Below are positions 51,639 through 61,238 of a stretch of 64,000 bases of DNA, in pieces. The notes beneath the pieces were generated by a model. That model was not told the DNA's origin, did no database searches, and saw nothing but the letters and a program-made list of their open reading frames with translations. The DNA is from Microbacterium testaceum (GTDB lineage Bacteria > Actinomycetota > Actinomycetes > Actinomycetales > Microbacteriaceae): positions 372,001-436,000 of the forward strand of contig NZ_BJML01000002.1 of the NCBI RefSeq assembly GCF_006539145.1, given 5' to 3'. The stretch's first letter is position 1. Each line of letters starts with the position of its first letter. Both the position numbers and the translations under genes were made by a program.

Positions 51639-52100
51639 ATGACCGACTCGCCCACCATCCGCCCCATCGACACCGACGACGCGGGCGAAGTGCTCACGAT
51701 CCAACGCGCCGCGTTCGCGAGCGAAGCGCTCATCTACGGAGACCCCGATATGCCCCCGCTCACGCAGACCCTCGAGGAGCTGCGCGCGGAGCTCGTCGAG
51801 AACCTGGGCTGCGTCGCCGTCGCAGGGCACCGCCTGGTCGGCGCGGTGCGCGCCCGCCTCGACGGCGAACTCCTGCTCATCGGTCGTCTCGCCATCGCGC
51901 CCGACCAGCAGGGCGAAGGCCTGGGCACACTGCTGCTGGCCGCGGTCGAAGAGCGTGGCCGAGAAGCCGGAGCCACCGAGGCGGAACTGTTCACCGGCGC
52001 CCTGAGCGAAGCCAACCAACGCCTGTACGAGCGCGAGGGCTACCACCGTTCCGAAGAGACCGAAGACGGCGAGATCTTCTACCGCAAGCCGCTCATCTGA
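51639..52100 (+). CDS. GNAT-family N-acetyltransferase
   Basis: The 153-residue protein starts TDSPTIRPIDTDDAGEVLTIQRAAF and holds the acetyl-CoA motif IGRLAIAPDQQGEGLGTLLLAAVEERG plus NQRLYEREGYHRSEE. GAGAGGATCCCG precedes the ATG. It acetylates an unknown amine. It is divergent from the AraC gene with an 87-bp gap. Confidence 0.9.
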   Translation: MTDSPTIRPIDTDDAGEVLTIQRAAFASEALIYGDPDMPPLTQTLEELRAELVENLGCVAVAGHRLVGAVRARLDGELLLIGRLAIAPDQQGEGLGTLLLAAVEERGREAGATEAELFTGALSEANQRLYEREGYHRSEETEDGEIFYRKPLI

Positions 52101-52253
52101 TCCCTGGCCCGCGGCACGAGAACGGGGGATGCGCCCGGAACAGGCCGGCTCACGGGAAACCGCGCTGTTCTCGTGTTCCTTCCCGTCCTCATGACGATGA
52201 ACCACGAGGGGCCGCCGTCCGAATCCGGACGACGGCCCCTCTGCGGCGCGCGC

Positions 52254-53147
52254 TTACGGCGTCGGCATCCCGCCGTTGACGTTGAGCGTCTCGCCGATGA
52301 CGTAGCTCGACTCCGCCGACGCGAGATAGACGTACGCCGGTGCGAGTTCGGCGGGCTGACCCATGCGTCCCAGCGGGGTCTCCTCCCCGAACTCGTCGAC
52401 CTTCTCGTTCGGCTGTCCGTCGGTGACCTGCAGGGGCGTCCAGATCGGGCCCGGGGCGACCGCGTTCACGCGGATACCCTTCGGCGCGAGCTGCTGGCCG
52501 AGCGCCTTGGTGAAGGTGTTGATCGTCGACTTCGTCGAGGCGTAGTCGACGAGGATGGGAGCCGGCGAGTACGCCTGGATCGACGTGGTGTTGATGATCG
52601 TCGACCCGGGCTGAAGGTGCGGCACGGCCTCTTTGCAGATCCAGAACATCGCGTAGACGTTGGTCTTGAAGGTGTCGTCGAACTGCTCGTCCGACAGCGT
52701 GGTGATGTCTTCGTTGAAGATCTGCTTGCCGCCGTTGTTGACGACGATGTCGAGCCCGCCGAGCCCCTCGACCGCCTCCTTGACGAGGGTCGTGGCGTAC
52801 TCGCGCTCGCGCAGGTCGCCCGGGATCTGCACGACGGTCGCGCCCGCCTCGCGGAGGATCCCGGCGATGCGGTCGGCATCCACCTTCTCCTCGGGGAGGT
52901 ACGACATGGCGACCGAGGCACCCTCACGGGCGAAGGCGATCGCGGTGGCCGCCCCGATACCCGAGTCGGCGCCGGTGATGAGCGCCCTGCGTCCCTTCAA
53001 CCGGTCGCTGCCGACGTAGGTGTCCTCGCCGAGGGCGGCCTTCGGGGTCATCTTGGCGTCGAGGCCGGGTTCGGGCTGATCCTGCGCCTGCGGTTCGATG
53101 TCGGCGTAGAGCGTGGTCGGGTCGGTGAACGTGTACTGCGTGCTCAT
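52254..53147 (-). CDS. SDR oxidoreductase, general-stress/glucose dehydrogenase type
   Basis: The 297-residue SDR has an N-terminal extension of about 45 residues typical of the YhdF/YdaD stress group, then ALITGADSGIGAATAIAFAREGASV, VNNGGKQIFNEDI, NTTSIQAYSPAPILVDYASTKST and the C-terminal SYVIGETLNVNGGMP. It would reduce or oxidise a sugar or polyol with NAD(P). It is 53 bp downstream of the GH15 stop region and shares a stress-rich neighbourhood. Confidence 0.9.
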   Translation of the reverse strand: MSTQYTFTDPTTLYADIEPQAQDQPEPGLDAKMTPKAALGEDTYVGSDRLKGRRALITGADSGIGAATAIAFAREGASVAMSYLPEEKVDADRIAGILREAGATVVQIPGDLREREYATTLVKEAVEGLGGLDIVVNNGGKQIFNEDITTLSDEQFDDTFKTNVYAMFWICKEAVPHLQPGSTIINTTSIQAYSPAPILVDYASTKSTINTFTKALGQQLAPKGIRVNAVAPGPIWTPLQVTDGQPNEKVDEFGEETPLGRMGQPAELAPAYVYLASAESSYVIGETLNVNGGMPTP

Positions 53148-53199
53148 GGCGCGTCCTTTCAGGAGGGATGGATGCCGAGGCGGGGTGCCCCGACGGGGT

Positions 53200-55005
53200 T
53201 CAGCGGTCGCCGAGCTCGGCGTCGTCGACGAGTTCGCGGATGACGAGGGCAGCGTTGATGAGGGCGAGGTGGCTCAGCGCCTGCGGCAGGTTGCCCCAGA
53301 ACGCCCCGTCGGCCTCGGCGATCATCTCGGAGTAGATGCCCACGTCGTTGCCTTGGGCGACGAGCGCGTCCATCGCTTCGACGGCCTCGCCATGGCGGCC
53401 GACGCAGGCCAGAGCGGTGGCCCGCCAGAAAGCGCAGGCGACGAAAGTCTGCTCCTCCTGGTCCATACCGGTGTAGCGGTACACCAGGTGATTCTCGGTC
53501 GTGAGTCGTTCGGTGATGGCATCCAGGGTCTTCGACATGCGCTCTCCGCGGTCGAAGCCGGTGGGGGCGTGCAAGAGGACGGACGCGTCGAGGTCATCGC
53601 TGCCCGGGGCGATCGTGTACGCCTGAAGCTTCTCCGACCAGCAGCGCTCGTCGACCCACGCGTGGATGCGGTCGCGCTCGGCCCGCCAGCGGTCGCTGTT
53701 GTCGGGGATGTGCCCGCCGCCGGCCAACCACTGCGCGTCGTCGAGGGCTTTCCAGCACCCCATCTTCGAGGAGGTGTAATGGCGCAATTCGGGCAGTTCC
53801 CACATCCCCGAGTCCTCGCGGCGCCAGAGATCGCAGGTGCGATCGGCGACGTCTGCGAGCAGGCGCCCGGTCTGGATGTCGAGGCGGTTCCCCGCCTCGA
53901 CATACGTGCGGCACAGGGCGATGAGATCGCCGTACACGCCGAGCTGCAGCTGCCCCTGCGCGGGGTTGCCCGTGACGACCGGTCGGTTGCCGTTCCAGCC
54001 CGGCACCTCGTGCTTCTCGAGTCCGATCTCGGCGTCGCCGTCGAGCGTGTACATCACCTGCACCTCGGGCCCGTTCTTGCGGATCGTGCGCAAGAGCCAT
54101 GAGATCGCCGCGTGCGTCTCTTCGCGAAGGCCGAAGCCGACCCACGCGTGGGCGGTGTAGGCGAGGTCGCGCACCCAGGCGAAGCGGTAGTCCCAGTTCT
54201 TTCCGCCCCGCGGGTTCTCGGGCAGCGACGTCGTCGCCGCGGCCGCGATCGCCCCGGTGGGGCTGAACAGCAGGAGTTTGAGGGCCAGGGCGCTGCGCTG
54301 GACGTCGTCGGCCCACGGGCCGTCGTACGAGAATTCGTCCGACCACATCTGCCAGCCGCCGATGGTGCGGTCGATGCCGCGATCGACGTTCAGGGCGTCG
54401 GGGATGCGCAGCGGTTCCCCCTCGGTCGCGGCGATCACGAGCAGGTGCCGCGACCCCTTGGTGGCGGTGAACCGTCCGTCGATGCTCTCGTTCCCGGCAT
54501 CCGGATCGCCGTGCAGTCCGTGCTCGTGGCCCGTGACGGCGAGCGAGACGTGGCCGATGCGCATGATCGAGAAGCCGTCGATGCGCTCGGTCCAGGGGGC
54601 CGCCGAGCGCAGCATCGTGCCGGGCTGCACGCACCAGGCGAACTCGACCTCTCCCTTCACCCCATCCACGCGGCGAGCGAGCTCCGCCCACGGCAGGCGT
54701 CCGGCGATACCGGTCACCATGGCATCCGTCATCGTGGCGACACCCGTCTTCGTGGTGAAGGTCGTCTCGAGCACATTGGTGCGCGGGATGTAGCGTCGCG
54801 TCACTTCGTACTCGCCCACCGGTGCCAGCTCGATGCATCCACCGGCGGTCTCGTCGACGAGTCGCGCGAAGACGGGACGCGAGTGGATGTTCGGCAGCGG
54901 CAACCAGTCGACCGAGCCGTCGAGACCGATGAGGGCGACGGTGCGCCCGTCTCCGATCGCAGCGTAATCGCGCAGCGGACGAGACGGGGCGGGAGGCGTG
55001 GGCAC
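53200..55005 (-). CDS. Glycoside hydrolase family 15 protein (glucoamylase/trehalase-like)
   Basis: The 601-residue protein starts PLRDYAAIGDGRTVALIGLDGSVDWLPLP, the DUF5911/TreH N-terminal domain. A GH15 (alpha/alpha)6 barrel follows, with NWDYRFAWVRDLAYTAHAWVGFG, ELPEL-type region MWELPELRHYTSSKMGCWKALD, and a second acid region near LDASVLLHAPTGFD. No signal peptide is seen, so it acts inside the cell on maltodextrin, trehalose or a related alpha-glucoside. It may serve stress-related trehalose or glycogen turnover, next to SDR and Dps genes. Confidence 0.9.
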   Translation of the reverse strand: MPTPPAPSRPLRDYAAIGDGRTVALIGLDGSVDWLPLPNIHSRPVFARLVDETAGGCIELAPVGEYEVTRRYIPRTNVLETTFTTKTGVATMTDAMVTGIAGRLPWAELARRVDGVKGEVEFAWCVQPGTMLRSAAPWTERIDGFSIMRIGHVSLAVTGHEHGLHGDPDAGNESIDGRFTATKGSRHLLVIAATEGEPLRIPDALNVDRGIDRTIGGWQMWSDEFSYDGPWADDVQRSALALKLLLFSPTGAIAAAATTSLPENPRGGKNWDYRFAWVRDLAYTAHAWVGFGLREETHAAISWLLRTIRKNGPEVQVMYTLDGDAEIGLEKHEVPGWNGNRPVVTGNPAQGQLQLGVYGDLIALCRTYVEAGNRLDIQTGRLLADVADRTCDLWRREDSGMWELPELRHYTSSKMGCWKALDDAQWLAGGGHIPDNSDRWRAERDRIHAWVDERCWSEKLQAYTIAPGSDDLDASVLLHAPTGFDRGERMSKTLDAITERLTTENHLVYRYTGMDQEEQTFVACAFWRATALACVGRHGEAVEAMDALVAQGNDVGIYSEMIAEADGAFWGNLPQALSHLALINAALVIRELVDDAELGDR

Positions 55006-55174
55006 TCCCTCACGCTAGAAACGAGGCCCTCCGCTCAGACCGGGGTTGTCGGATCGAGCGGGAACGGCTACGGACGGGGTCTGATTACCCCTCCTCCGCC
55101 GCAGTCGCAACCCCCGTCGAGCGCTCGAGCGTCCCGCCTAACGTCGCTATCGACCGTGAGTGAAAGGAACGCGC

Positions 55175-55735
55175 ATGTCCACCACCACCAAGGACGCCCC
55201 CACCAAGAACCGTCGTCGCCCGGCCCGCGGCGGCAGCGGTCCCGAGACCACCGACGAGCAGAACGCCGAGAGGGGCTTCCAGGCCTCGGAGAAGCTGACC
55301 GACAGCCTGCAGGCCGTCCTCGTCGACCTGATCGAGCTGTCGATCCAGGGCAAGCAGGCCCACTGGAACGTCGTGGGCAAGAACTTCCGCGACACGCACC
55401 TGCAGCTCGACGAGATCATCGACGCCGCCCGTGAGTTCAGCGACGAGATCGCCGAGCGTATGCGTGCCCTGCACGCGCTGCCCGACGGACGCAGCGACAC
55501 GATCGCCGAGACCACGACCCTGCCGGAGTTCCCCCAGGGCGAGGTCGACACGGCCGAGGTCATCGACCTGATCACCGAGCGCCTCGACGCGACGGTCGGC
55601 ACCGTCCGCGACGTGCACGACGACGTCGACGACGAAGACCCGACCAGCGCCGATATCCTGCACGGCGTGCTCGAGCGCCTCGAGCAGCTGTCGTGGATGG
55701 TCAGCGCCGAGAACCGCGTCGCCCGTAAGTCGTAA
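55175..55735 (+). CDS. dps: Dps-family DNA-binding ferritin
   Basis: ATG at 55175 with AAAGGAA 6 nt upstream gives 186 residues; an upstream GTG is less likely. A Lys/Arg-rich N-terminal tail (TTKDAPTKNRRRPARGG) may bind DNA. The Dps ferroxidase signature is present: KQAHWNVVGKNFRDTHLQLDEIIDAAREFSDEIAERM. Twelve subunits oxidise and store iron and protect DNA. It is the last of a cluster of stress-type genes and has a strong downstream hairpin. Confidence 0.93.
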   Translation: MSTTTKDAPTKNRRRPARGGSGPETTDEQNAERGFQASEKLTDSLQAVLVDLIELSIQGKQAHWNVVGKNFRDTHLQLDEIIDAAREFSDEIAERMRALHALPDGRSDTIAETTTLPEFPQGEVDTAEVIDLITERLDATVGTVRDVHDDVDDEDPTSADILHGVLERLEQLSWMVSAENRVARKS

Positions 55736-55751
55736 TCACCGCAGAACACAC

Positions 55752-55783
55752 CGGATGCCGGGGCCTCAGGGCCTCGGCATCCG
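55752..55783. terminator. Terminator built from an inverted pair of GGATGCC words
   Basis: CGGATGCCGGGGCC and GGCCTCGGCATCCG form a 14-bp stem with one G:T pair and a TCAG loop. It lies 17 bp after the Dps stop and before the convergent small gene. Confidence 0.8.
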
Positions 55784-55834
55784 TCGTTCGTGCGGTGGTT
55801 CCGTCCGCGCCACGGCTCAGGTCCGCGCGACGGC

Positions 55835-56119
55835 TCAGCCGCGGGCGATGAGGAACGGCGGGTGCGGGCCTTCGAGGCGGGCGAGACCGAGCTTGACCTC
55901 CATGAGAGACGCTCCGAGCTCCGCGAAGCGCTCATCGGTGCGGGTTTCCATCCGGTCGAACCGCGCGTCCATCCGCTCGAAGCGCGCGTCCATTTCCGCG
56001 AAGCGGGCATCGGTCCGGTGCTCGACACGGCCGAGCATCCACTTCATCCCGCTCAGGATGGTGACGGAGAGCGTCACGACCAGACCGACCGCCGTCGAGA
56101 GCAGAGGAAGAGTCTCCAT
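55835..56119 (-). CDS. Membrane-anchored coiled-coil small protein
   Basis: ATG at 56119 with AAAGGA 8 nt upstream gives 94 residues. One N-terminal helix (LLSTAVGLVVTLSVTILSGMKW) is followed by a heptad coiled coil with repeats MDARFER, MDARFDR and METRTDE. The DNA shows matching 21-bp tandem units at 55947-56009. The end (EGPHPPFLIARG) is short and non-helical. Function unknown; oligomerising anchor proteins of this shape are often phage-derived or membrane scaffolds. Confidence 0.75.
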   Translation of the reverse strand: METLPLLSTAVGLVVTLSVTILSGMKWMLGRVEHRTDARFAEMDARFERMDARFDRMETRTDERFAELGASLMEVKLGLARLEGPHPPFLIARG

Positions 56120-56232
56120 CGGGCAATCCTTTCGGGGTGGGATGCAATGACTGTAGAGCACCGTGCTCCCGCCCCGCGGGGATGATGTCGGACAGTGGAG
56201 AACTTCACCCGGGCCGCCCCCGGGAGGAGCGA

Positions 56233-58764
56233 TCAGAGCCGCAGCACCTCGGTCACGCGCACGATCGCGGTGCCCTCCTCCTCGGAGGCGGCGAGGTCGA
56301 CCTCCGCGCGGATTCGCCAGTCGTGGTCGCCGGCGGGGTCGTCGAGGATCTGCTCGACCCGCCAGACGCCCTCGGCGGCCGAGGACTCGTCGATGACGAC
56401 GAGGGAAGACGAACGCGCCGCGCCGCCGGTGCCGATCGTGTCGTGCTCCTCGAAGTAGTCGTCGAGCACCCCCGGCCAGTCGACGTCGGGGTCGAGCTCG
56501 ACCAGCTCGTCGTCGCGCTGCAGCGCCGCCAGCTGCACACGCCGGAACATCTCATTGCGCACGAGCACGACGAAGGCACGAGGATTGGTGAGGATCGACG
56601 GCGGCGCGGGCGGCACCACCGGGGCGTCCGGGTCGTCTGCGGGATTGATGAGCTGCTCCCACTCGTCGACCAGGCTCGAGTCGACTTGACGCACCACCTC
56701 GCCGAGCCAGGCGATGAGGTCGAGCAGATCGGGTGTCTGCGCATCGACCGGCACCGTCTGGCGGATCGCGCGATACGCGTCGCTGAGGTAGCGCAGCACC
56801 AGACCTTCGCTGCGGGCGAGCTGGTACAGCGACACATACTCGCCGAACGAGCACGCCCGCTCGAACATGTCGCGCACGACGGACTTGGGCGACAGCTCGA
56901 AGTCGCGGATCCACGGCTGGCTGGAGGCGAACACTTCGTAGGCCTGCGCGAGCAGCTCGTCCAGCGGCTTGGGCCAGGTGATCTGCTCGAGCAGCTCCAT
57001 GCGCTCGTCGTACTCGATGCCCTCGCGCTTCATCGCCGCGACCGCTTCGCCGCGAGCGCGGAACTGCTGCTGCGACAGGATCGGGCGCGGGTCGTCGAGC
57101 GTCGCCTCGATGACGCTGACGACGTCGAGCGCGTAATGGCCCGTGCCGACCGATGACGCCGGGGGCGCGGCATCCGGGCCCCTTCCGAGTTCGACCTCGG
57201 GGTCGAGCATCTCGATCGCGGCGAGCGCGAACGGAGACAGCGGCTGGTTGAGGGCGAAGTTCGGCTGCAGATCGACCGTGAGACGGATGCCGTCGGCTCC
57301 GGCCTCGACGACCCCCGCCTGAACGAGGGTGCGGAAGATCGCGATGGCCCGGCGGGCGAGCTCGTACTGGCGGGAGCGAGGCTCGTGGTTGTCGAAGACG
57401 AGGGAGCGGACGTTCGAGAAGACGTCTCCGCCGCGCGCGATGACGTTGATGAGCATGGCGGCCGAGAGCTTCATCTGCGGGACGAGCGGCTCGGGTTCGG
57501 CCGCGACCAGGCGGTCGTAGCTCTGCTCGGTCCAGTTGACGAAGCCCTGCGGCGCCTTCTTGCGCACGATCTTCTTCTGCTTCTTGAGGTCGTCGCCGGC
57601 CTTGAGGATCTGAGCGGCGTTCTCGATCTCGTGGTCGGGGGCCATGACGACGACCGTTCCCGCGGTGTCATAGCCTGCGCGGCCGGCGCGACCGGCGATC
57701 TGGTGGAACTCGCGCGCCGAGAGCTGGCGCATGCGCGTGCCGTCGTACTTCGTCAGCGCCGTCATCAGCACGGTGCGAATCGGTACGTTGATGCCGACGC
57801 CGAGGGTGTCGGTGCCGCAGATCACCCGCAGCAGCCCGCGCTGCGCGAGAGTCTCGACGAGCCGCCGGTACCGCGGCAGCATGCCGGCGTGGTGCACGCC
57901 GATCCCCGCGCGCACGTAGCGCGAGAGGGTCTTGCCGAAGCCGGTCGTGAAGCGGAAGCCGCCGATCGCCTCGGCGATCTCGTCGCGCTGCTCGCGCCCG
58001 ATGATGCGGATCGACGACAGCGCCTGCGCCCGTTCCATCGCGGCGGCCTGAGAGAAGTGCACGACGTAGATCGGCGCTTGCCGGGTGTCGAGCAGTTCCT
58101 GCACCGTCTCGTGCACGGGCGTCCGGGCGTACTCGAAGTGAAGGGGTACCGGTCGTTCGACGCCCGTCACCCGTGCGGTGTTGCGGCCGGTGCGGCGCGT
58201 CAGGTCGTCGGCGATGTTCTCGACGTCGCCGAGAGTGGCCGACATGAGGATGAACTGCGCGCGCGTGAGCAACAGCAGTGGCACCTGCCATGCCCAGCCG
58301 CGGTCGGCCTCGCCGTAGTAGTGGAACTCGTCCATCACGACCTGGTCGACGTCGGCGTCGGCACCCTGGCGGAGGGCCAGGTTCGCCAGGATCTCGGCGG
58401 TACAGCAGATGATCGGGGCATCGGAATTCACCGAGGAGTCCCCCGTGACCATGCCGACGTTCTCGGCGCCGAAGATGTCGACCAGGGCGAAGAACTTCTC
58501 GCTCACCAGGGCCTTGATCGGCGCCGTGTAATAGGTGCGGCCGCCCCGGGCGAGGGATGCCGCATGCGCGGCCACCGCGACGAGCGACTTGCCCGTGCCG
58601 GTCGGGGTGGACAGGATCACGTTCGCGCCCGACACGATCTCGATCACTGCTTCGTCTTGCGCGGGGTACAGCGTGAGCCCTCGCGAGGCCGCCCACTCGA
58701 CGAAGCCCAGGTACACGGCATCCGGATCGGCGCCGACGGGGACGTTCTCGAGAAGGGGGGTCAC
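56233..58764 (-). CDS. DEAD/DEAH-box helicase with DUF3516 C-terminal domain
   Basis: The 843-residue protein has helicase motifs Q-like LYPAQDEAVIEIV, Walker A STPTGTGKSLVA, box II VMDEFHYYG, motif III LMSATLG and motif VI QIAGRAGRAGYD. The second half is the DUF3516 region common in Actinobacteria. It resembles the Ski2/Mtr4-like class and probably unwinds structured RNA or DNA. It is monocistronic. The precise process is unknown. Confidence 0.93.
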   Translation of the reverse strand: MTPLLENVPVGADPDAVYLGFVEWAASRGLTLYPAQDEAVIEIVSGANVILSTPTGTGKSLVAVAAHAASLARGGRTYYTAPIKALVSEKFFALVDIFGAENVGMVTGDSSVNSDAPIICCTAEILANLALRQGADADVDQVVMDEFHYYGEADRGWAWQVPLLLLTRAQFILMSATLGDVENIADDLTRRTGRNTARVTGVERPVPLHFEYARTPVHETVQELLDTRQAPIYVVHFSQAAAMERAQALSSIRIIGREQRDEIAEAIGGFRFTTGFGKTLSRYVRAGIGVHHAGMLPRYRRLVETLAQRGLLRVICGTDTLGVGINVPIRTVLMTALTKYDGTRMRQLSAREFHQIAGRAGRAGYDTAGTVVVMAPDHEIENAAQILKAGDDLKKQKKIVRKKAPQGFVNWTEQSYDRLVAAEPEPLVPQMKLSAAMLINVIARGGDVFSNVRSLVFDNHEPRSRQYELARRAIAIFRTLVQAGVVEAGADGIRLTVDLQPNFALNQPLSPFALAAIEMLDPEVELGRGPDAAPPASSVGTGHYALDVVSVIEATLDDPRPILSQQQFRARGEAVAAMKREGIEYDERMELLEQITWPKPLDELLAQAYEVFASSQPWIRDFELSPKSVVRDMFERACSFGEYVSLYQLARSEGLVLRYLSDAYRAIRQTVPVDAQTPDLLDLIAWLGEVVRQVDSSLVDEWEQLINPADDPDAPVVPPAPPSILTNPRAFVVLVRNEMFRRVQLAALQRDDELVELDPDVDWPGVLDDYFEEHDTIGTGGAARSSSLVVIDESSAAEGVWRVEQILDDPAGDHDWRIRAEVDLAASEEEGTAIVRVTEVLRL

Positions 58765-58793
58765 TCCCCCACCCTCTCATTCACCGGGCGGGC

Positions 58794-59549
58794 TCAGCCC
58801 CTGTCGCTGAAGACGCCCACGTTCTCGCCGTCGAAGACGAACTGCACGCTCGTGCCGACCGGGAAGCGCTGGACGAAGGCGGCGGGCATGCCGTCGGCGA
58901 CGACGAACTGCACGGTGGCGGGGAACACCCCGGCTCCGCAGCCGCCGTAGACGAAGTTGCCGCGGAAGCCGCGCGTGTCGTCGGCGTCCACCTCGTCGGC
59001 GTCGAGCAGGTAGAGACAGGGGTTGCGGTTGTCGGTCGCGTCGGTGGCAGCCCGCCCCGTGAACGCCGCAACCCCGTAGTAGTTCTCGTAGCCGCGTTCC
59101 GCGCCCGTGCGCTCACCGAACACGGCGGGAGCCGAGGAGTCCGGGTCGGGCACGAGTGTGTCGACCTGGGGTGCTCCCGCCGTCGCGGTCACGGGCACGA
59201 ACGACACGCTCATCGCGGTTGCCGCGCTGGCGAGGGCGGCGACCACGGCCAGCGAGACCGCCCATGCCCAGAGGCGGCGCTTCGAGTGCACGAGGGGAGG
59301 GCGCTCGCGGCGGATCTCCTCCTCGTCCTCCTCGTCCTCCTCGTCGTGCTGCGCGGACGCGACCGCGGCGCTCGAACCCGCCGGCGGGGCGGGCGGCGTT
59401 CGCGGAGCCGTGGGGAGCCGGTCCTCGCGCTCGAGCTCTTCGAGGTCTCGAAGACGCGAGACGGCGACCGGGTCGTCGGCGATGTCGGCCTCGGGGCCGT
59501 AGGCCCGCGCCCGCAACAGACGCAACTCCTCACGCACATCGTCGTCCAT
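58794..59549 (-). CDS. Single-pass membrane protein of unknown function
   Basis: ATG at 59547-59549 gives 251 residues. An acidic cytoplasmic part (DDDVREELRLLRARAYG, and a Glu/Asp run near residue 70) precedes one helix (LWAWAVSLAVVAALASAATAMS). A roughly 135-residue external domain has two Cys (NPCLYLLDAD and YGGCGAGVF) that may form a disulfide and the repeating VQFV strands. No clear ribosome site is near the ATG. It resembles conserved actinobacterial hypothetical proteins; no function is assigned. Confidence 0.8.
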   Translation of the reverse strand: MDDDVREELRLLRARAYGPEADIADDPVAVSRLRDLEELEREDRLPTAPRTPPAPPAGSSAAVASAQHDEEDEEDEEEIRRERPPLVHSKRRLWAWAVSLAVVAALASAATAMSVSFVPVTATAGAPQVDTLVPDPDSSAPAVFGERTGAERGYENYYGVAAFTGRAATDATDNRNPCLYLLDADEVDADDTRGFRGNFVYGGCGAGVFPATVQFVVADGMPAAFVQRFPVGTSVQFVFDGENVGVFSDRG

Positions 59550-59639
59550 ATCCAGAATGGTTCCACACCTCCCGGGGGCCGGGGCCGACTCCCGGTATAT
59601 GCGTGGGAATAGATCACCGACCGCGGCGTTACACACGTC

Positions 59640-60674
59640 ATGCGCTCCTTCGGCACACTCTCCTTCGGCCATTACGGCCCCCTCGGCGGCGGTCGCCAGC
59701 TCAGCGCCGGCGACTCGATGCTCCAGGCGATCGACCTCGCCCAGGGCATGGACGACCTCGGGGTCAACGGCGTCTCGTTCCGCGTGCACCACTTCGCACG
59801 CCAGCAGGCGGCCCCCATGCCCCTGCTCGCCGCCATCGCCGCGCGCACCTCGCGCATCGAGGTCGGCACCGGCGTCATCGACATGCGATACGAGAACCCC
59901 CTCATGCTCGCCGAGGAGGCGGCATCCGTCGACCTCATCAGCGCCAACCGCCTCGCCCTGGGCGTGAGCCGCGGGTCACCCGAGACGGTCGTCCGCGGCT
60001 ACGAGGCCTTCGGCTACACCGGGTCCGAGGATCCGCGCGGCGGCGACATCGCCCGCGAGCACTTCGACCTGTTCCTCCGCGCGATCGACGGCGAGGGTCT
60101 CGCCGAGCGCGATCCGATGAGCCCCTTCGGCGGCGGCACCGGCCTGCAGCGCATCGAGCCGCACTCCCCGGGGCTTCGCAAGCGCATCTGGTGGGGCGCC
60201 GGCACCACGGCCACCGCGGAGTGGGCCGGGCGGATCGGCGTTAACCTCATGTCGTCGACGCTGCTCACCGAGGCCGACGGCACGCCCTTCGACCTCCTGC
60301 AGGCGCAGCAGCTCGATGCGTTCCGCGCCGCGTGGCGCGAGGCCGGCCACGAGGGCGAACCGCGCACCTCGGTCAGCCGCAGCATCTTCCCCATCGTCAC
60401 CGCGGAAGACGAGATGTACTTCGGCGGCTCGGCCGGCAGCGACCAGATCGGCGTGATCGACGGCATGCGCTCGACCTTCGGCAAGACGTACGCGGCCACC
60501 CCCGACAAGCTCGTCGAGCAGCTGCAGAACGACGCCGCCGTGATGAGCGCCGACACGCTCATGCTCACGATCCCGTCTCAGATGGGGGTGGAGTTCAACC
60601 TCCGCCTGGTCGAGAACTTCGCGAAGCACGTCGCACCCGCCCTTGGATGGCAGTCGACCCTCGCGACGGTCTGA
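59640..60674 (+). CDS. LLM-class flavin-dependent oxidoreductase
   Basis: The 344-residue bacterial-luciferase-like protein has GTLSFGHYGPLGGG, the flavin-side segment VNGVSFRVHHFARQQAAPMPLLAAIAARTSRIEVGTGVI and LALGVSRGSPETVVRGYEAFGY. It would use FMNH2 or F420-type cofactor for oxygenation or reduction of an organic substrate. No Shine-Dalgarno is evident before the ATG, so the message may be leaderless. It is divergent from the membrane protein with a 90-bp gap. Confidence 0.9.
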   Translation: MRSFGTLSFGHYGPLGGGRQLSAGDSMLQAIDLAQGMDDLGVNGVSFRVHHFARQQAAPMPLLAAIAARTSRIEVGTGVIDMRYENPLMLAEEAASVDLISANRLALGVSRGSPETVVRGYEAFGYTGSEDPRGGDIAREHFDLFLRAIDGEGLAERDPMSPFGGGTGLQRIEPHSPGLRKRIWWGAGTTATAEWAGRIGVNLMSSTLLTEADGTPFDLLQAQQLDAFRAAWREAGHEGEPRTSVSRSIFPIVTAEDEMYFGGSAGSDQIGVIDGMRSTFGKTYAATPDKLVEQLQNDAAVMSADTLMLTIPSQMGVEFNLRLVENFAKHVAPALGWQSTLATV

Positions 60675-60758
60675 GCAACTCCCCGAACGGATCCGGATGC
60701 CGATCGACTCGGCATTCGGATCCGTTCGGCGTTTCGCGGAGAGTCGTACGGTGAGAGG

Positions 60759-61223
60759 GTGAGCGTCACCGTCCGCGAAGCCGTCTTCCCGCGAGACGCC
60801 GCGGCCGTCAGCGCCCTCGTCGGGGCGTACCTGCGACAGACGGAGGCGGAGAAGGGCGAGCGCGGGCTCGCCGCCGACACGTTTCCCGAGCGGTACGCGC
60901 GGGAGATCGACGACCCGGCGGCGGCATTCACGGGCCGGCACGCCCTCTTCGCCACCGTCGACGGCGCAGATGTCGGTCTCGTCGTCTCATCGACCGTGCC
61001 CGAAGGCACAGAACTCTCGCGTGTGTGGACCGATCCGCGCGCCCGGGGGCGAGGCGTCGGAACCGCGTTGCTCACGGCTGCGCTCAACGGAGCCGTGCGA
61101 CCGGTGCGTCTGTCGGTCTGGGAATGGCGTGAGCCCGCGGTGCGGATGTACCGCGCCGCGGGTTTCGAGGTCGTCCCGTCGTGGGACGACCGGCCGGGAC
61201 TCGTCTGCCTCGAGCTGCGGTGA
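60759..61223 (+). CDS. GNAT-family N-acetyltransferase
   Basis: GTG at 60759 gives 154 residues. The acetyl-CoA motif reads LSRVWTDPRARGRGVGTALLTAAL, followed by AVRMYRAAGFEVVPSWDDRPGLV. TACGGT sits 6 nt before the GTG, the spacing expected for leaderless initiation. Substrate unknown. It converges on the gene at 61239. Confidence 0.88.
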   Translation: MSVTVREAVFPRDAAAVSALVGAYLRQTEAEKGERGLAADTFPERYAREIDDPAAAFTGRHALFATVDGADVGLVVSSTVPEGTELSRVWTDPRARGRGVGTALLTAALNGAVRPVRLSVWEWREPAVRMYRAAGFEVVPSWDDRPGLVCLELR

Positions 61224-61238
61224 CCCAAGCCGCGCTGC

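Noticed and set aside
55947-56009. Three 21-bp tandem units considered as a possible CRISPR or satellite
   Set aside because: They are contiguous without spacers and encode the heptads of a coiled coil.
59318-59350. CTC-CTC-GTC low-complexity run
   Set aside because: It encodes the Glu/Asp run of the membrane protein on the minus strand and is not a separate element.
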